A DNA stretch of 64,000 nt from Austwickia sp. GTDB taxonomy: Bacteria; Actinomycetota; Actinomycetes; Actinomycetales; Dermatophilaceae. Location of the stretch: NCBI GenBank assembly GCA_016699675.1, contig CP064985.1:3534001-3598000 (forward strand), written 5' to 3'. Below are positions 56,556 through 64,000 of the stretch, in pieces (position 1 is the stretch's first letter; each line of letters opens with the position of its first letter). The translations under genes were made by a program, and so were the position numbers. A model generated the notes under the pieces. It was given only the letters and a program-made list of their open reading frames with translations, searched no databases and had not been told where the DNA came from.

Positions 56556-57338
56556 TCAGTTCAACGGGCTCACCCCTTGACCGGCGAGTGCTTGGGTGAG
56601 CCGGACGCTGTCGCCGCTGGTCTGGCAGACGTGGGCGTGGTGGAGCAGTCGGTCCACCGTGGCGGTGGCCAGCGTCTTGGGCATCAGCTCGTCGAACCCA
56701 GAGGGGTGGAGGTTCGAGCTGATCGCGACTGACCGCTTCTCATAGGCGGCGTCGACGAGTCTGTAGAGCCCCTCGGCGGCGTCCGCGGCGACCGGCAGCA
56801 GGCCGATGTCATCGACGATGACCAGGTCGGCGCGCAGGACCCGGGCGATGGCCTTGGTGACAGTGTCGTCCGCACGGTGCCTTCGGAGTAGGACGCCGAG
56901 GTCTTCCAGGGTGAACCAGGCGACCTTCAACCCGGCCTCGACGGCTTGCTGGCCAAGGGCCTCCAGCAGGAACGTCTTCCCGGTGCCCGACGGGCCGCAG
57001 ACCACGAGGTTCTCGCGGCGGTGGACCCATTCCAGGGTGCGGAGCGCCTGCTGGGTCGGGACTGGGATCGAGGATGCCTCGGGCTGCCACGCGTCGAAGG
57101 TCTTCCCGGTGGGGAAGCCCGCCGACGCTCGCCGGGTGACAAGTGCGGAACGCTCCCGGCCGGCGACCTCCTCGGCGAACAGCGCCTTCAACACCTCGGC
57201 GGGCTCCCAGCGTTGGGCTTTCGCGGTTGCGACGACCTCGGGTGCGTGACGACGGATGTGCGGCAGCCGCAACCGGCGCAACAGCTCCTCCAGTTCGGCT
57301 GGCAGCGGCGGTGCTGACGCCGTGCTTCTCGTCGTCAT
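56556..57338 (-). CDS. istB: IS21 helper ATPase IstB
   Basis: A 260-residue AAA+ protein related to DnaC that assists target selection by IstA. Walker A VVCGPSGTGKTFLLEAL near residue 112, Walker B DLVIVDDIGLLP, sensor region VAISSNLHPSGFDEL. Its ATG overlaps the istA stop (ATGA), the standard coupling. Confidence 0.95.
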   Translation of the reverse strand: MTTRSTASAPPLPAELEELLRRLRLPHIRRHAPEVVATAKAQRWEPAEVLKALFAEEVAGRERSALVTRRASAGFPTGKTFDAWQPEASSIPVPTQQALRTLEWVHRRENLVVCGPSGTGKTFLLEALGQQAVEAGLKVAWFTLEDLGVLLRRHRADDTVTKAIARVLRADLVIVDDIGLLPVAADAAEGLYRLVDAAYEKRSVAISSNLHPSGFDELMPKTLATATVDRLLHHAHVCQTSGDSVRLTQALAGQGVSPLN

Positions 57339-58924
57339 CGGGCCACCTCGTTCCCGTCGCGGCCGTCGTGCTGGCCGACCTGTTCACCGAGCCGTGCCCA
57401 TGCGCTGGTGCCCTGGGTCAGCGAGGAGTCCTCGCTGGCCCGGTGCTCACCGGCTTTCGGTGCTCGGGCGTGGTGGTCCAGGATCGAGGACAGGTCTGCT
57501 TCGGCGAACCGGCCGTGCACGGCGGCGTGGCCCAGTGCCCAGTCGACCTCGACGGGGTCGAACAGCTTAGCCAAGCTGAGGGCTTCGGCCATCTTGACGC
57601 GCATCCGTGGTGTGCCTGCGGCGGCGGCCTCGATCAGCCACAACCTCGCGCCCTCGCCCAGGTCGAGGAAGTCGGACTCGGCCGGGTTCTTCGCACGGGG
57701 CTGGCGGTCCAGTGGCCCGGACGGCTGGGCTGGGAAGTGCTCGTCATCGATCTTCGGGGTGCCGGGTGTGGCCCGGCGGTGGCGGGCGACTTCGAGGGGA
57801 CCGTCCTGGCCGACGTGGACGATGACGACCCACTCGTCCTCGCCGACACCATGGGCACGGACCCACACCGTCGCACCCAGCAGGGCATGCGGGACCGAGT
57901 ACTGGCCGGACTCGAACATCACCATCGGTGTGTTGCCCGGCACCACCCGCGTGGTGCCGAACGCGACCGTGTGCGGGGTCATCGGGACCGGGTGCAGCCG
58001 GACCCGTTCCTCGGCGAGCATCTCGATCGGTGGCCGACGAGTGACCCGGTGCGCTCGGGTGTTGACCTTCTCGCAGAACTCCACGCACGCCGCCTCGAGC
58101 TCGGCGAACGAGGCGTACCCCTCGCGCAGGTTGGTGTCCTTGGGGACCAGGTCGGCCTTGCTGATCTTCACCGACGACTCGGTGCCGCCCTTGGACGCCG
58201 GATCGGCCGGGACGCAGGTGTGCACGACCATCGAGTAGTGCTCGGCGAACGCCACCAGCTGCGGATTCCGCACCGGAATTCCGGCGATGTGCTCGACCGT
58301 GACGGTCTTCTCGTTGTCGGTCAACACATAGGTCGGCACCCCACCCAGCCGCCGGAACGTCACGTCCAGGGCAGCGAACACCGAGGGCATCGTCTTGTCG
58401 CGGATCGGCAACACGACCCGGAACCGCGACCAAGCCAGCCAGGCGACGAACAGCACGGTCTTGACGCCGTCGACGACGGGGCCATCGCCGTAGTCGTACT
58501 GCAACCACATCCCCGGCTCAGTCACCCAGGGACGGTGCACCCGCACGTGTCCGGCCCGGTAGGACTTCTTGACCTTCGCGACCGCACGGCGGGTGGTGCG
58601 CTCCGACCCTCCGTAGCCCAGGGCGAGCAGCTTCTCGTGCGCCACATCGGCACGGACCTTCCCGACCGACCGCTCGACCCACTCCTCGACCTTGGGCAGA
58701 TACTCATCGATCAACATCGGCCGCACCGCCGCCGCCGGCAACTCCCCGCCGCCAGCACGGCGATCCACGTACCGCTTCACCGTGTGGTGGGAGCAGCCAG
58801 CCAGCTCGCCGGCATCGCGCAACGAACCTGTTAGGTCGTAGGCATCCAACATTTCCATGATCTCCTCGGCAGACTTCAACTCATCCCTTCCTCGGGAGCG
58901 ATAGGGCGCATCAGCACCGCTCAT
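57335..58924 (-). CDS. istA: IS21 transposase IstA
   Basis: A 529-residue DDE transposase. N-terminal HTH: GSLRDAGELAGCSHHTVKRYVDRR. DDE acids lie in WLQYDYGDGPVV, TYVLTDNEKTV and GGTESSVKISKADLV. It binds the 23-bp repeats at the element ends. Frame intact; nothing suggests loss of function. Confidence 0.95.
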   Translation of the reverse strand: MSGADAPYRSRGRDELKSAEEIMEMLDAYDLTGSLRDAGELAGCSHHTVKRYVDRRAGGGELPAAAVRPMLIDEYLPKVEEWVERSVGKVRADVAHEKLLALGYGGSERTTRRAVAKVKKSYRAGHVRVHRPWVTEPGMWLQYDYGDGPVVDGVKTVLFVAWLAWSRFRVVLPIRDKTMPSVFAALDVTFRRLGGVPTYVLTDNEKTVTVEHIAGIPVRNPQLVAFAEHYSMVVHTCVPADPASKGGTESSVKISKADLVPKDTNLREGYASFAELEAACVEFCEKVNTRAHRVTRRPPIEMLAEERVRLHPVPMTPHTVAFGTTRVVPGNTPMVMFESGQYSVPHALLGATVWVRAHGVGEDEWVVIVHVGQDGPLEVARHRRATPGTPKIDDEHFPAQPSGPLDRQPRAKNPAESDFLDLGEGARLWLIEAAAAGTPRMRVKMAEALSLAKLFDPVEVDWALGHAAVHGRFAEADLSSILDHHARAPKAGEHRASEDSSLTQGTSAWARLGEQVGQHDGRDGNEVAR

Positions 58925-59685
58925 CGCACCCGAGGAAGGGGCCTCAACCGCGCAGGTCGGCGAGGCAGACGACGTCGTGTCGGGCAGATCCCATGACCGT
59001 CAGTGGGCAGTTCTCACGTCCGCCAGCGGGCAGCTTCGTGGCCGTCTCCGGGCAGTTTCTCGTGGCCGCCGACACCCGTGGTCCGATCCCCCTCGCCGAG
59101 GCGTTGATCCAATGCGGCTCGACGTGGGGGGAGGAGGCCTTCGTCGTGCCGGCCGATCAGGCCCTGCGACAGCGGCTCGCCAGTGTGTCGGACCTGCTCT
59201 GCGCGATTGAGGCCCGGGCCGAGGCGCCCCGCCACCCTCTCTTGCTCCACGCCGTCAGCAGGCTCGACGCCAAGAGCGAATCGCCGGGGGAGAGCCTGCT
59301 GAGACTGCGGCTGCGCGACCTCGGCTACCCGGTGACGAGCCAGGAGTGGGCGACTGTTCAGGGTCGTCACTACCGGATCGACCTGGTGATTCAGGGCACT
59401 CGGGTGGCGGTCGAGTTCGACGGGATGATCAAGTACGCCGACCGGGCGGAGGCAGCCGCCGCCAAACGCGCAGAGAAGGCCCGCGAAGAGCTATTGCGCT
59501 CGGACCATTGGGTGGTCGTCCGGTTTCAGTGGGCCGAGCTGTTCCGGATCGAGGAGATCCAGCGGCGCATCCTCTGGGCGCTGGACCAGGACCGTCGGCA
59601 GCGAGCGGCCTAAGACGCGACGCCCGATCCGGGGCAGCCCGTCGAATAACCCCTCCCTTTCCCCGTCGGGAGCCAACTGCTCTAG

Positions 59686-59725
59686 GGGTGGGTGGACCCC
59701 CACGCTCGCGGGAGTTCACCCACCC
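59686..59725. repeat. Stem-loop repeat, copy B
   Basis: GGGGTGGGTGGAC and GTTCACCCACCC pair around a loop like that in copy A, followed by TCAGGGGAGTC. It lies between the convergent ends of the interrupted nuclease-like gene and alkB, in the same orientation as the copy at 54254. Confidence 0.7.
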
Positions 59726-59793
59726 TCAGGGGAGTCAGCTCTTCCGGGGCGGAGCGGGTGGGACGAGGCGGTACGTCGGGGTGGGGCTGCGGC

Positions 59794-60420
59794 TCAGCGC
59801 ACGTCGCGGGGGCGGAACTGGACGCTGATGCGCGGACCGACCGAGGCGTCCACCTTCGGGATGGCGTGTTCCCAGGTGCGCTGGCAGGAGCCACCCATGA
59901 CCAACAGGTCGCCATGGCCCACGACGTACCGCAGCGAACCCCCGCCCCCGCGCGGCCGCAACAACAGCGGTCGCGGCGTGCCCAGCGAGACGATCGCCAC
60001 CATCGTGTCCTCGGTCCGGGACCGGCCGATCGTGTCGCCGTGCCAGGCCACCGAGTCGCGCCCGTCCCGGTAGAAACACATTCCCGCGGTGGTGAAGGGT
60101 TCGCCGAGCTCGGGGGAGTAGTACGTCGTGAGGGCGTCCCGCGCGGCCGTCAGCACCGGGTGCGGCAGCGCCTCCGCGGCGCCGTAGAAGCGCAGCAGCC
60201 GCGGGGTGTCGACGACGCGGTCGTACATGCGGCGCCGCTCGGCCTGCCACTCCACGTCGTCGCGCAGCTGCGCGAACAGGCCGTCCGAGCCGGTCAGCCA
60301 CCCAGGCCGCAGGTCCACCCAGGCCCCGGCGGACAGCGTCGTCCGGTGCACGGCCCCCGCCAACTCGCGCAGCCCAATCGCGTCGTCGAGGTCCAGGAGG
60401 GATCCCTGCAGGGCGGTCAT
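59794..60420 (-). CDS. alkB: Alpha-ketoglutarate-dependent dioxygenase AlkB
   Basis: Fe(II)/2-oxoglutarate enzyme that reverses N1-methyladenine and N3-methylcytosine damage in DNA/RNA, 208 residues. The iron ligands appear in SVAWHGDTIG (HxD) and TWEHAIPK (His); ISVQFR carries the 2-oxoglutarate arginine. ATG 60420 is favoured; ATG 60429 is close by. The palindrome GTACA-CC-TGTAC (60431-60442) directly upstream may be a control site. Divergent from recO. Confidence 0.92.
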   Translation of the reverse strand: MTALQGSLLDLDDAIGLRELAGAVHRTTLSAGAWVDLRPGWLTGSDGLFAQLRDDVEWQAERRRMYDRVVDTPRLLRFYGAAEALPHPVLTAARDALTTYYSPELGEPFTTAGMCFYRDGRDSVAWHGDTIGRSRTEDTMVAIVSLGTPRPLLLRPRGGGGSLRYVVGHGDLLVMGGSCQRTWEHAIPKVDASVGPRISVQFRPRDVR

Positions 60421-60550
60421 GCCCGGCATCGTACACCTGTACGAGCCCACGCGCCCGTCGACCCGTCCCGACGCGACGGAGTTGGGCGATCGTCCGGCAC
60501 GCCACGCGGATGTACCCAAGGTTGTCGCCGCGGCCAGGCAGAATGGCGAC

Positions 60551-61279
60551 GTGCCCCTGTACCGCGAGGCCGCGATCGTGCTCCGCACCCAGAAGCTGGG
60601 GGAAGCGGACCGCATCGTCACGCTCCTCACGCGCGAGCGTGGCCTGGTGCGCGCCGTGGCCAAGGGGGTCCGCAAGACCAAGTCCCGCTTCGGCGCCCGG
60701 CTGGAGCCCGCGATGGTCGTCGACGTCATGTGCTACGAGGGCCGCAACCTCGACACGGTCACCCAGGCGGAGACGATCGCGCCGTACGGCGACGCCATCG
60801 CCCGCGACTACATCGCCTGGACCGCCGCCACCGCGATGTGCGAGACCGCCGAGCGGCTCACCTCAGAGCGCGATCCCAGCCCGCAGCACTTCCGGCTCCT
60901 CGCCGGCGGGCTGGCCAGCCTGGCCAGCCACGACCACGAGGCCGGCCTGGTGCTCGACGCGTACCTCCTGCGGGCCCTGTCGGTGGCCGGCTGGGCCCCG
61001 AGCTTCCGGGACTGCGCGCGCTGCGGCGCGCCGGGTCCGCACAAGGCGTTCAACCTCGCCTCGGGGGGGTGCGTGTGCCCGAGCTGTCGTACGCCGGGGT
61101 CGGCGGCGCCCGCCCTCGACACCCTGGAGCTGCTCGGCGCGCTGTTGGAAGGCGATTGGGTGACCGCCGACGCGAGCCTGCCCAAGCACCGACGCGAGGG
61201 CAGCGGCCTGGTCACGGCGTTCCTGCAGTGGCACCTCGAGCGGGGCGTCCGCTCGCTGCGGCTCGTCGAGAGGACCTGA
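60551..61279 (+). CDS. recO: DNA repair protein RecO
   Basis: Recombination mediator that loads RecA on SSB-coated DNA, 242 residues. N-terminal OB fold (YREAAIVLRTQKLGEADRIVTLLTRE) and C-terminal zinc site CARCGAPG...CPSCRT with four cysteines. GTG 60551. The frame stays open upstream across the alkB region, but homology starts here. 4-bp gap to uppS. Confidence 0.95.
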   Translation: MPLYREAAIVLRTQKLGEADRIVTLLTRERGLVRAVAKGVRKTKSRFGARLEPAMVVDVMCYEGRNLDTVTQAETIAPYGDAIARDYIAWTAATAMCETAERLTSERDPSPQHFRLLAGGLASLASHDHEAGLVLDAYLLRALSVAGWAPSFRDCARCGAPGPHKAFNLASGGCVCPSCRTPGSAAPALDTLELLGALLEGDWVTADASLPKHRREGSGLVTAFLQWHLERGVRSLRLVERT

Positions 61280-61283
61280 AGCC

Positions 61284-62093
61284 ATGGCCGTGCAGCCGCC
61301 CTTCCCGCACCCGACCGGCGTCCGACCCCCGGCGATCCCGCCGGAGCTGGTCCCGCACCACGTCGCGATCGTCATGGACGGCAACGGCCGCTGGGCCAAC
61401 CAGCGCGGCCTGCCGCGGACCGAGGGGCACCGCGCCGGCGAGGCGGCGCTGATGGACGTGCTGGCCGGCTGCATTGAGATTGGGGTCAAGCACATCTCGG
61501 CGTACGCCTTCTCCACCGAGAACTGGAACCGCTCCGCCGACGAGGTGCGCTTCCTCATGGGGTTCAACCGCGAGGTCATCCGCCGCCGGCGGGACCAGAT
61601 GTCGGCGATGGGGGTGCGGGTCAAGTGGGTCGGGCGGCGGCCGCGGCTGTGGAAGTCGGTGATCGATGAGCTGCTCGATGCCGAGCGGCTGAGCGGCCAC
61701 AACACGACCCTCACCCTCAACTTCTGCGTGAACTACGGCGGCCGGGCCGAGATCGTCGACGCCGTGCGTGACATCGTCGAGGAGGCGCGGCGCGGCCGGA
61801 TCAAGGGCCGCGGCATCGACGAGGCCAGCTTCGCGCGGCACCTCTACGACCCGGACATGCCGGACGTCGACCTGTTCATCCGATCCTCGGGGGAGCAGCG
61901 CACGAGCAACTTCCTGTTGTGGCAGAGCGCGTACGCCGAGATGGTGTTCCTGGACACGCTCTGGCCGGACTTCGACCGGCGACACCTGTGGGAGGCGATC
62001 GAGATCTACGCGCAACGGGATCGACGGTACGGCGGCGCGGTGGACCGCGCCGAGCACGGGCCGGCTCCGGGAGATCAGGAGGCGGGCCGATGA
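61284..62093 (+). CDS. uppS: Isoprenyl transferase (undecaprenyl-type diphosphate synthase)
   Basis: cis-Prenyltransferase making the lipid carrier for cell-wall synthesis, 269 residues. AIVMDGNGRWANQRGLPR carries the catalytic aspartate, AYAFSTENWNR and RSSGEQRTSNFLLWQ bind substrate diphosphates, and YAEMVFLDTLWPDF is the C-terminal signature. Tail charged. ATGA-type overlap with the next gene. Confidence 0.96.
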   Translation: MAVQPPFPHPTGVRPPAIPPELVPHHVAIVMDGNGRWANQRGLPRTEGHRAGEAALMDVLAGCIEIGVKHISAYAFSTENWNRSADEVRFLMGFNREVIRRRRDQMSAMGVRVKWVGRRPRLWKSVIDELLDAERLSGHNTTLTLNFCVNYGGRAEIVDAVRDIVEEARRGRIKGRGIDEASFARHLYDPDMPDVDLFIRSSGEQRTSNFLLWQSAYAEMVFLDTLWPDFDRRHLWEAIEIYAQRDRRYGGAVDRAEHGPAPGDQEAGR

Positions 62094-62647
62094 GGACCCT
62101 CGCCCGCATGATCGTCGGACTGCTGACCGTCATCGGAGCCCTGGCCGTGGTGGTGCTCGTCGTCGGGCTCGTCGCGCTGAAGTCCGCGCCGGCCAGCCTC
62201 GGCGGTGCGCCGGCCTCGCCCTCGACGTCCTCGGCGCCGGCCGGAAAGGCGGGTGACCTCATCGCCAACAACCTGTCCGCCGACGTCGTGGTGCCCTTCG
62301 CCCGGCTGGAGCAGCAGGCCGGCAACGGCGTACGGCTCAGCGACGCCGGCGGCGGCAAGATCCGCGTCAACGCACCGTTCAGCGCGTTCGGTCGGGATCT
62401 GCGCGTCGAGACCGACGGGAACATGACCGTGCAGGGCAACGACGTCGTGGTGCAGCCGACGACGCTGCGCATCGAGGGCCTCTCGGCGTTGGACGGCGTC
62501 CTGTCCGTGGTTGCGCGGCAGGCGGCGGGCGTGAAGGTCCCCATCACGGACTTGCCCAAGGGTGTGACGGTCAAGACCGTGACGTCGACGAAGGACGGCC
62601 TGAAGGCCCACGTCGAGGGCAATGGCGTGCCGCTGCCGGCCTCCTAG
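62090..62647 (+). CDS. LmeA-like phospholipid-binding domain (DUF2993) protein
   Basis: A 185-residue protein with one N-terminal membrane anchor (IVGLLTVIGALAVVVLVVGL, residues 9-28), a Ser/Ala/Pro linker and an extracytoplasmic DUF2993 fold. LmeA-type proteins bind phospholipids and affect lipoglycan maturation in mycobacteria; that role is inferred here. ATG overlaps the uppS stop, so the two are co-translated. Confidence 0.75.
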   Translation: MRTLARMIVGLLTVIGALAVVVLVVGLVALKSAPASLGGAPASPSTSSAPAGKAGDLIANNLSADVVVPFARLEQQAGNGVRLSDAGGGKIRVNAPFSAFGRDLRVETDGNMTVQGNDVVVQPTTLRIEGLSALDGVLSVVARQAAGVKVPITDLPKGVTVKTVTSTKDGLKAHVEGNGVPLPAS

Positions 62648-62747
62648 CCCCGCTCCGGCACTGCCCCCTGCCCCCGCGGGCGCCGATCTGTCGCCAGGTG
62701 GACAACTCGCCGGCCGCTGAGGAGGGGACGGACGTCCGACGTACCGG

Positions 62748-62785
62748 TTTGCATAGTCATGCAGGGTTCTGAATAATCATCGACA
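62748..62785 (+). promoter_or_regulatory. Tandem ARG boxes (ArgR operator) before argG
   Basis: Two 18-bp half-palindromic boxes, TTTGCATAGTCATGCAGG and TCTGAATAATCATCGACA, two bases apart, close to the consensus WNTGAATWWWWATTCANW. The pair reaches the argG start codon, so ArgR would repress by blocking initiation. The segment is AT-rich for this genome. Confidence 0.7.
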
Positions 62786-64000
62786 TGAGCAAGGTGCTGA
62801 CGTCCCTACCCGCCGGCGAGAAGGTCGGACTCGCGTTCTCCGGGGGCCTCGACACCTCCGTGGCCGTGGCGTGGATGCGCGAGAAGGGCTCGGTGCCCTA
62901 CACCTACACGGCCGACATCGGCCAGTACGACGAGCCGGACATCGCCTCGGTGCCCGGGCGGGCGATGGAGTACGGCGCGGAGGCCAGCCGCCTCGTCGAC
63001 TGCCGCCACGCGCTCGTCGAGGAGGGCCTGGTCGCGCTCGCCTGCGGGGCCTTCCACATCCGCAGCGCCGGGCGGTCGTACTTCAACACCACCCCCCTCG
63101 GTCGGGCCGTGACCGGCACCTTGCTGATCCGCGCCATGATGGCCGACGGCGTCCAGATCTGGGGTGACGGGTCGACGTTCAAGGGCAACGACATCGAGCG
63201 GTTCTACCGCTACGGCCTGCTCGCCAACCCCAACCTGCGCATCTACAAGCCGTGGCTCGACACCGCGTTCGTCACGGAGCTGGGCGGCCGGCAGGAGATG
63301 AGCGAGTGGCTCGCCCAGCGGAAGTTGCCGTACCGAGACAGCCAGGAGAAGGCCTACTCGACCGACGCCAACATCTGGGGCGCCACCCACGAGGCCAAGC
63401 GGCTGGAGCACCTGGACACCGGCATCGAGGACGTCGTCGAGCCGATCATGGGCGTCGCGTTCTGGCGGGAGGACGTCGAGATCGCCACGGAGGACGTAAC
63501 GCTCGGCTTCGAGCAGGGTCGGCCGGTCTCGATCAACGGGGAACGCTTCGAGTCCGCGGTCGCCCTGGTCGACGCGGCCAACAAGATCGGCGGTCGGCAC
63601 GGACTCGGCATGTCCGACCAGATCGAGAACCGGATCATCGAGGCCAAGTCCCGCGGGGTCTACGAGGCGCCCGGCATGGCGCTGCTGTTCATCGCGTACG
63701 AGCGGCTCGTCAATGCGATCCACAACGAGGACACCATCGCGACGTACCACGCCGAGGGCCGCCGGCTCGGCCGCCTCATGTACGAGGGCCGCTGGCTCGA
63801 CCCTCAGTCCCTCATGCTGCGCGAGTCGCTGCAGCGCTGGGTCGGTTCCGCGGTCACCGGCGAGGTGACGCTGCGGCTGCGGCGCGGCGAGGACTACTCG
63901 ATCATCGACACCACGGGCCCGGCGTTCAGCTACCACCCCGACAAGCTGTCGATGGAACGGACCGAGGGCGCCGCGTTCGGCCCGACCGACCGGATCGGCC
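62785..64000 (+). CDS. argG: Argininosuccinate synthase, 5' part
   Basis: Arginine biosynthesis: citrulline plus aspartate plus ATP. The first 405 codons are present; the window ends inside the gene. It is of the long E. coli type, visible in VGLAFSGGLDTSVAVAW (ATP loop), YFNTTPLGRAVTGT and SDQIENRIIEAKSRG, and not the shorter B. subtilis type. ATG 62785 overlaps the distal ARG box. Confidence 0.95.
   Translation, partial: MSKVLTSLPAGEKVGLAFSGGLDTSVAVAWMREKGSVPYTYTADIGQYDEPDIASVPGRAMEYGAEASRLVDCRHALVEEGLVALACGAFHIRSAGRSYFNTTPLGRAVTGTLLIRAMMADGVQIWGDGSTFKGNDIERFYRYGLLANPNLRIYKPWLDTAFVTELGGRQEMSEWLAQRKLPYRDSQEKAYSTDANIWGATHEAKRLEHLDTGIEDVVEPIMGVAFWREDVEIATEDVTLGFEQGRPVSINGERFESAVALVDAANKIGGRHGLGMSDQIENRIIEAKSRGVYEAPGMALLFIAYERLVNAIHNEDTIATYHAEGRRLGRLMYEGRWLDPQSLMLRESLQRWVGSAVTGEVTLRLRRGEDYSIIDTTGPAFSYHPDKLSMERTEGAAFGPTDRIG

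Larger units (their letters stand above)
56430..59074 (-). mobile_element. IS21-family insertion sequence, 2645 bp
   Basis: Ends start TGTC and finish GACA. Each end carries a set of (C/G)TGCCC-type repeats in opposite orientation: starts at 56449, 56472, 56495 and 56518 (23-bp spacing) on the left, and GGGCAG at 58982, 59005, 59028 and 59050 on the right. Such multiple terminal repeats are a mark of IS21. It encodes istA and istB on the minus strand. Confidence 0.93.
56424..59080. repeat. 6-bp target duplication CCCGTG of the IS21 insertion
   Basis: CCCGTG occurs at 56424-56429 and 59075-59080, directly abutting the TGTC and GACA ends of the element. Confidence 0.8.
56036..59613 (+). pseudogene. 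AbiEi/DUF559-type gene interrupted by an IS21 element
   Basis: N-terminal half at 56036-56429 (MDLATLATTCF to GLVVAR) and C-terminal half at 59081-59613 (GPIPLAEALIQ to the stop) flank IS21. Removing the element and one CCCGTG copy restores one 308-codon frame. The N-terminal part resembles AbiEi-type winged-helix antitoxin domains; the C-terminal part is a DUF559/PD-(D/E)xK nuclease-like domain (SPGESLLRLRL, YRIDLVI, VAVEFDGMIKY). Such hybrids are common in actinobacteria and their role is unknown. It is inactive as sequenced, and the break looks recent. Confidence 0.85.

Overview
The window is very GC-rich chromosomal DNA from an actinobacterium. The evidence is the gene content (rpoD with a long Ala/Lys/acidic N-terminus, PAC2, DUF3097, DUF4192 and DivIVA-type coiled-coil genes) and the conserved order hrcA-dnaJ-rsmE-phoH-ybeY-(CNNM/HlyC)-era ... 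recO-uppS. A member of Micrococcales (Intrasporangiaceae/Dermatophilaceae-like) is a reasonable inference, but nothing here fixes the genus. No tRNA, rRNA or CRISPR array was seen.

Layout. 1-7860: tail of hrpA, a PAC2 protein, a DUF1206 membrane protein next to a PolA-like polymerase, EcsC-like, DUF1232 and DUF4192 proteins and a universal stress protein. 7861-9697: principal sigma factor with a one-base frameshift. 9870-11092: a VapBC pair and a MazF-like toxin. 11150-19609: DedA, lepA-trmB, a large coiled-coil/DivIVA-like pair, hemW and a tiny Cys/His protein. 19665-23329: the nadA-nadB-nadC operon for NAD synthesis, with an NrtR-type regulator gene a few kb away (27780-28745). 23732-27593: a TetR regulator divergent from an HXXEE membrane protein, then a PEP-synthase-like protein. 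28803-37283: DUF3097 protein, CIRCE element, the heat-shock pair hrcA-dnaJ, rsmE, phoH, ybeY, CNNM/HlyC and era, then a VapC remnant. 37568-42466: a complete branched-chain amino-acid ABC transporter. 42611-52061: lipoprotein, C39-type secreted protease, AtoE-type transporter, Pgl-like protein, YiiX-like hydrolase, lectin-LysM protein, M4 metalloprotease and patatin. 52176-54165: leuA with a probable attenuator. 54254-59725: an accessory patch with an IS3 element and an IS21 element, the latter inserted into a nuclease-like gene. 59794-64000: alkB, recO, uppS, an LmeA-like protein and argG behind two ARG boxes.

Three things stand out. (1) A 60-bp palindromic element occurs three times (20877, 23639, 27660). 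One copy lies in frame inside nadB and has mismatched arms, as if assembled from two variants. (2) Several genes that ought to be intact (rpoD, phoH, probably atoE, both IS3 ORFs) are broken by single-base indels, most of them in G/C runs, which points to sequence error at least for rpoD. (3) The IS21 element left a 6-bp target duplication, and precise removal restores the host reading frame. I did not find a convincing new defence or biosynthetic system. The best candidates for undescribed biology are the palindromic element, a second stem-loop repeat bracketing the IS patch, the structured leader before the C39 protease, and a KaiC-remnant/PPDK fusion protein.
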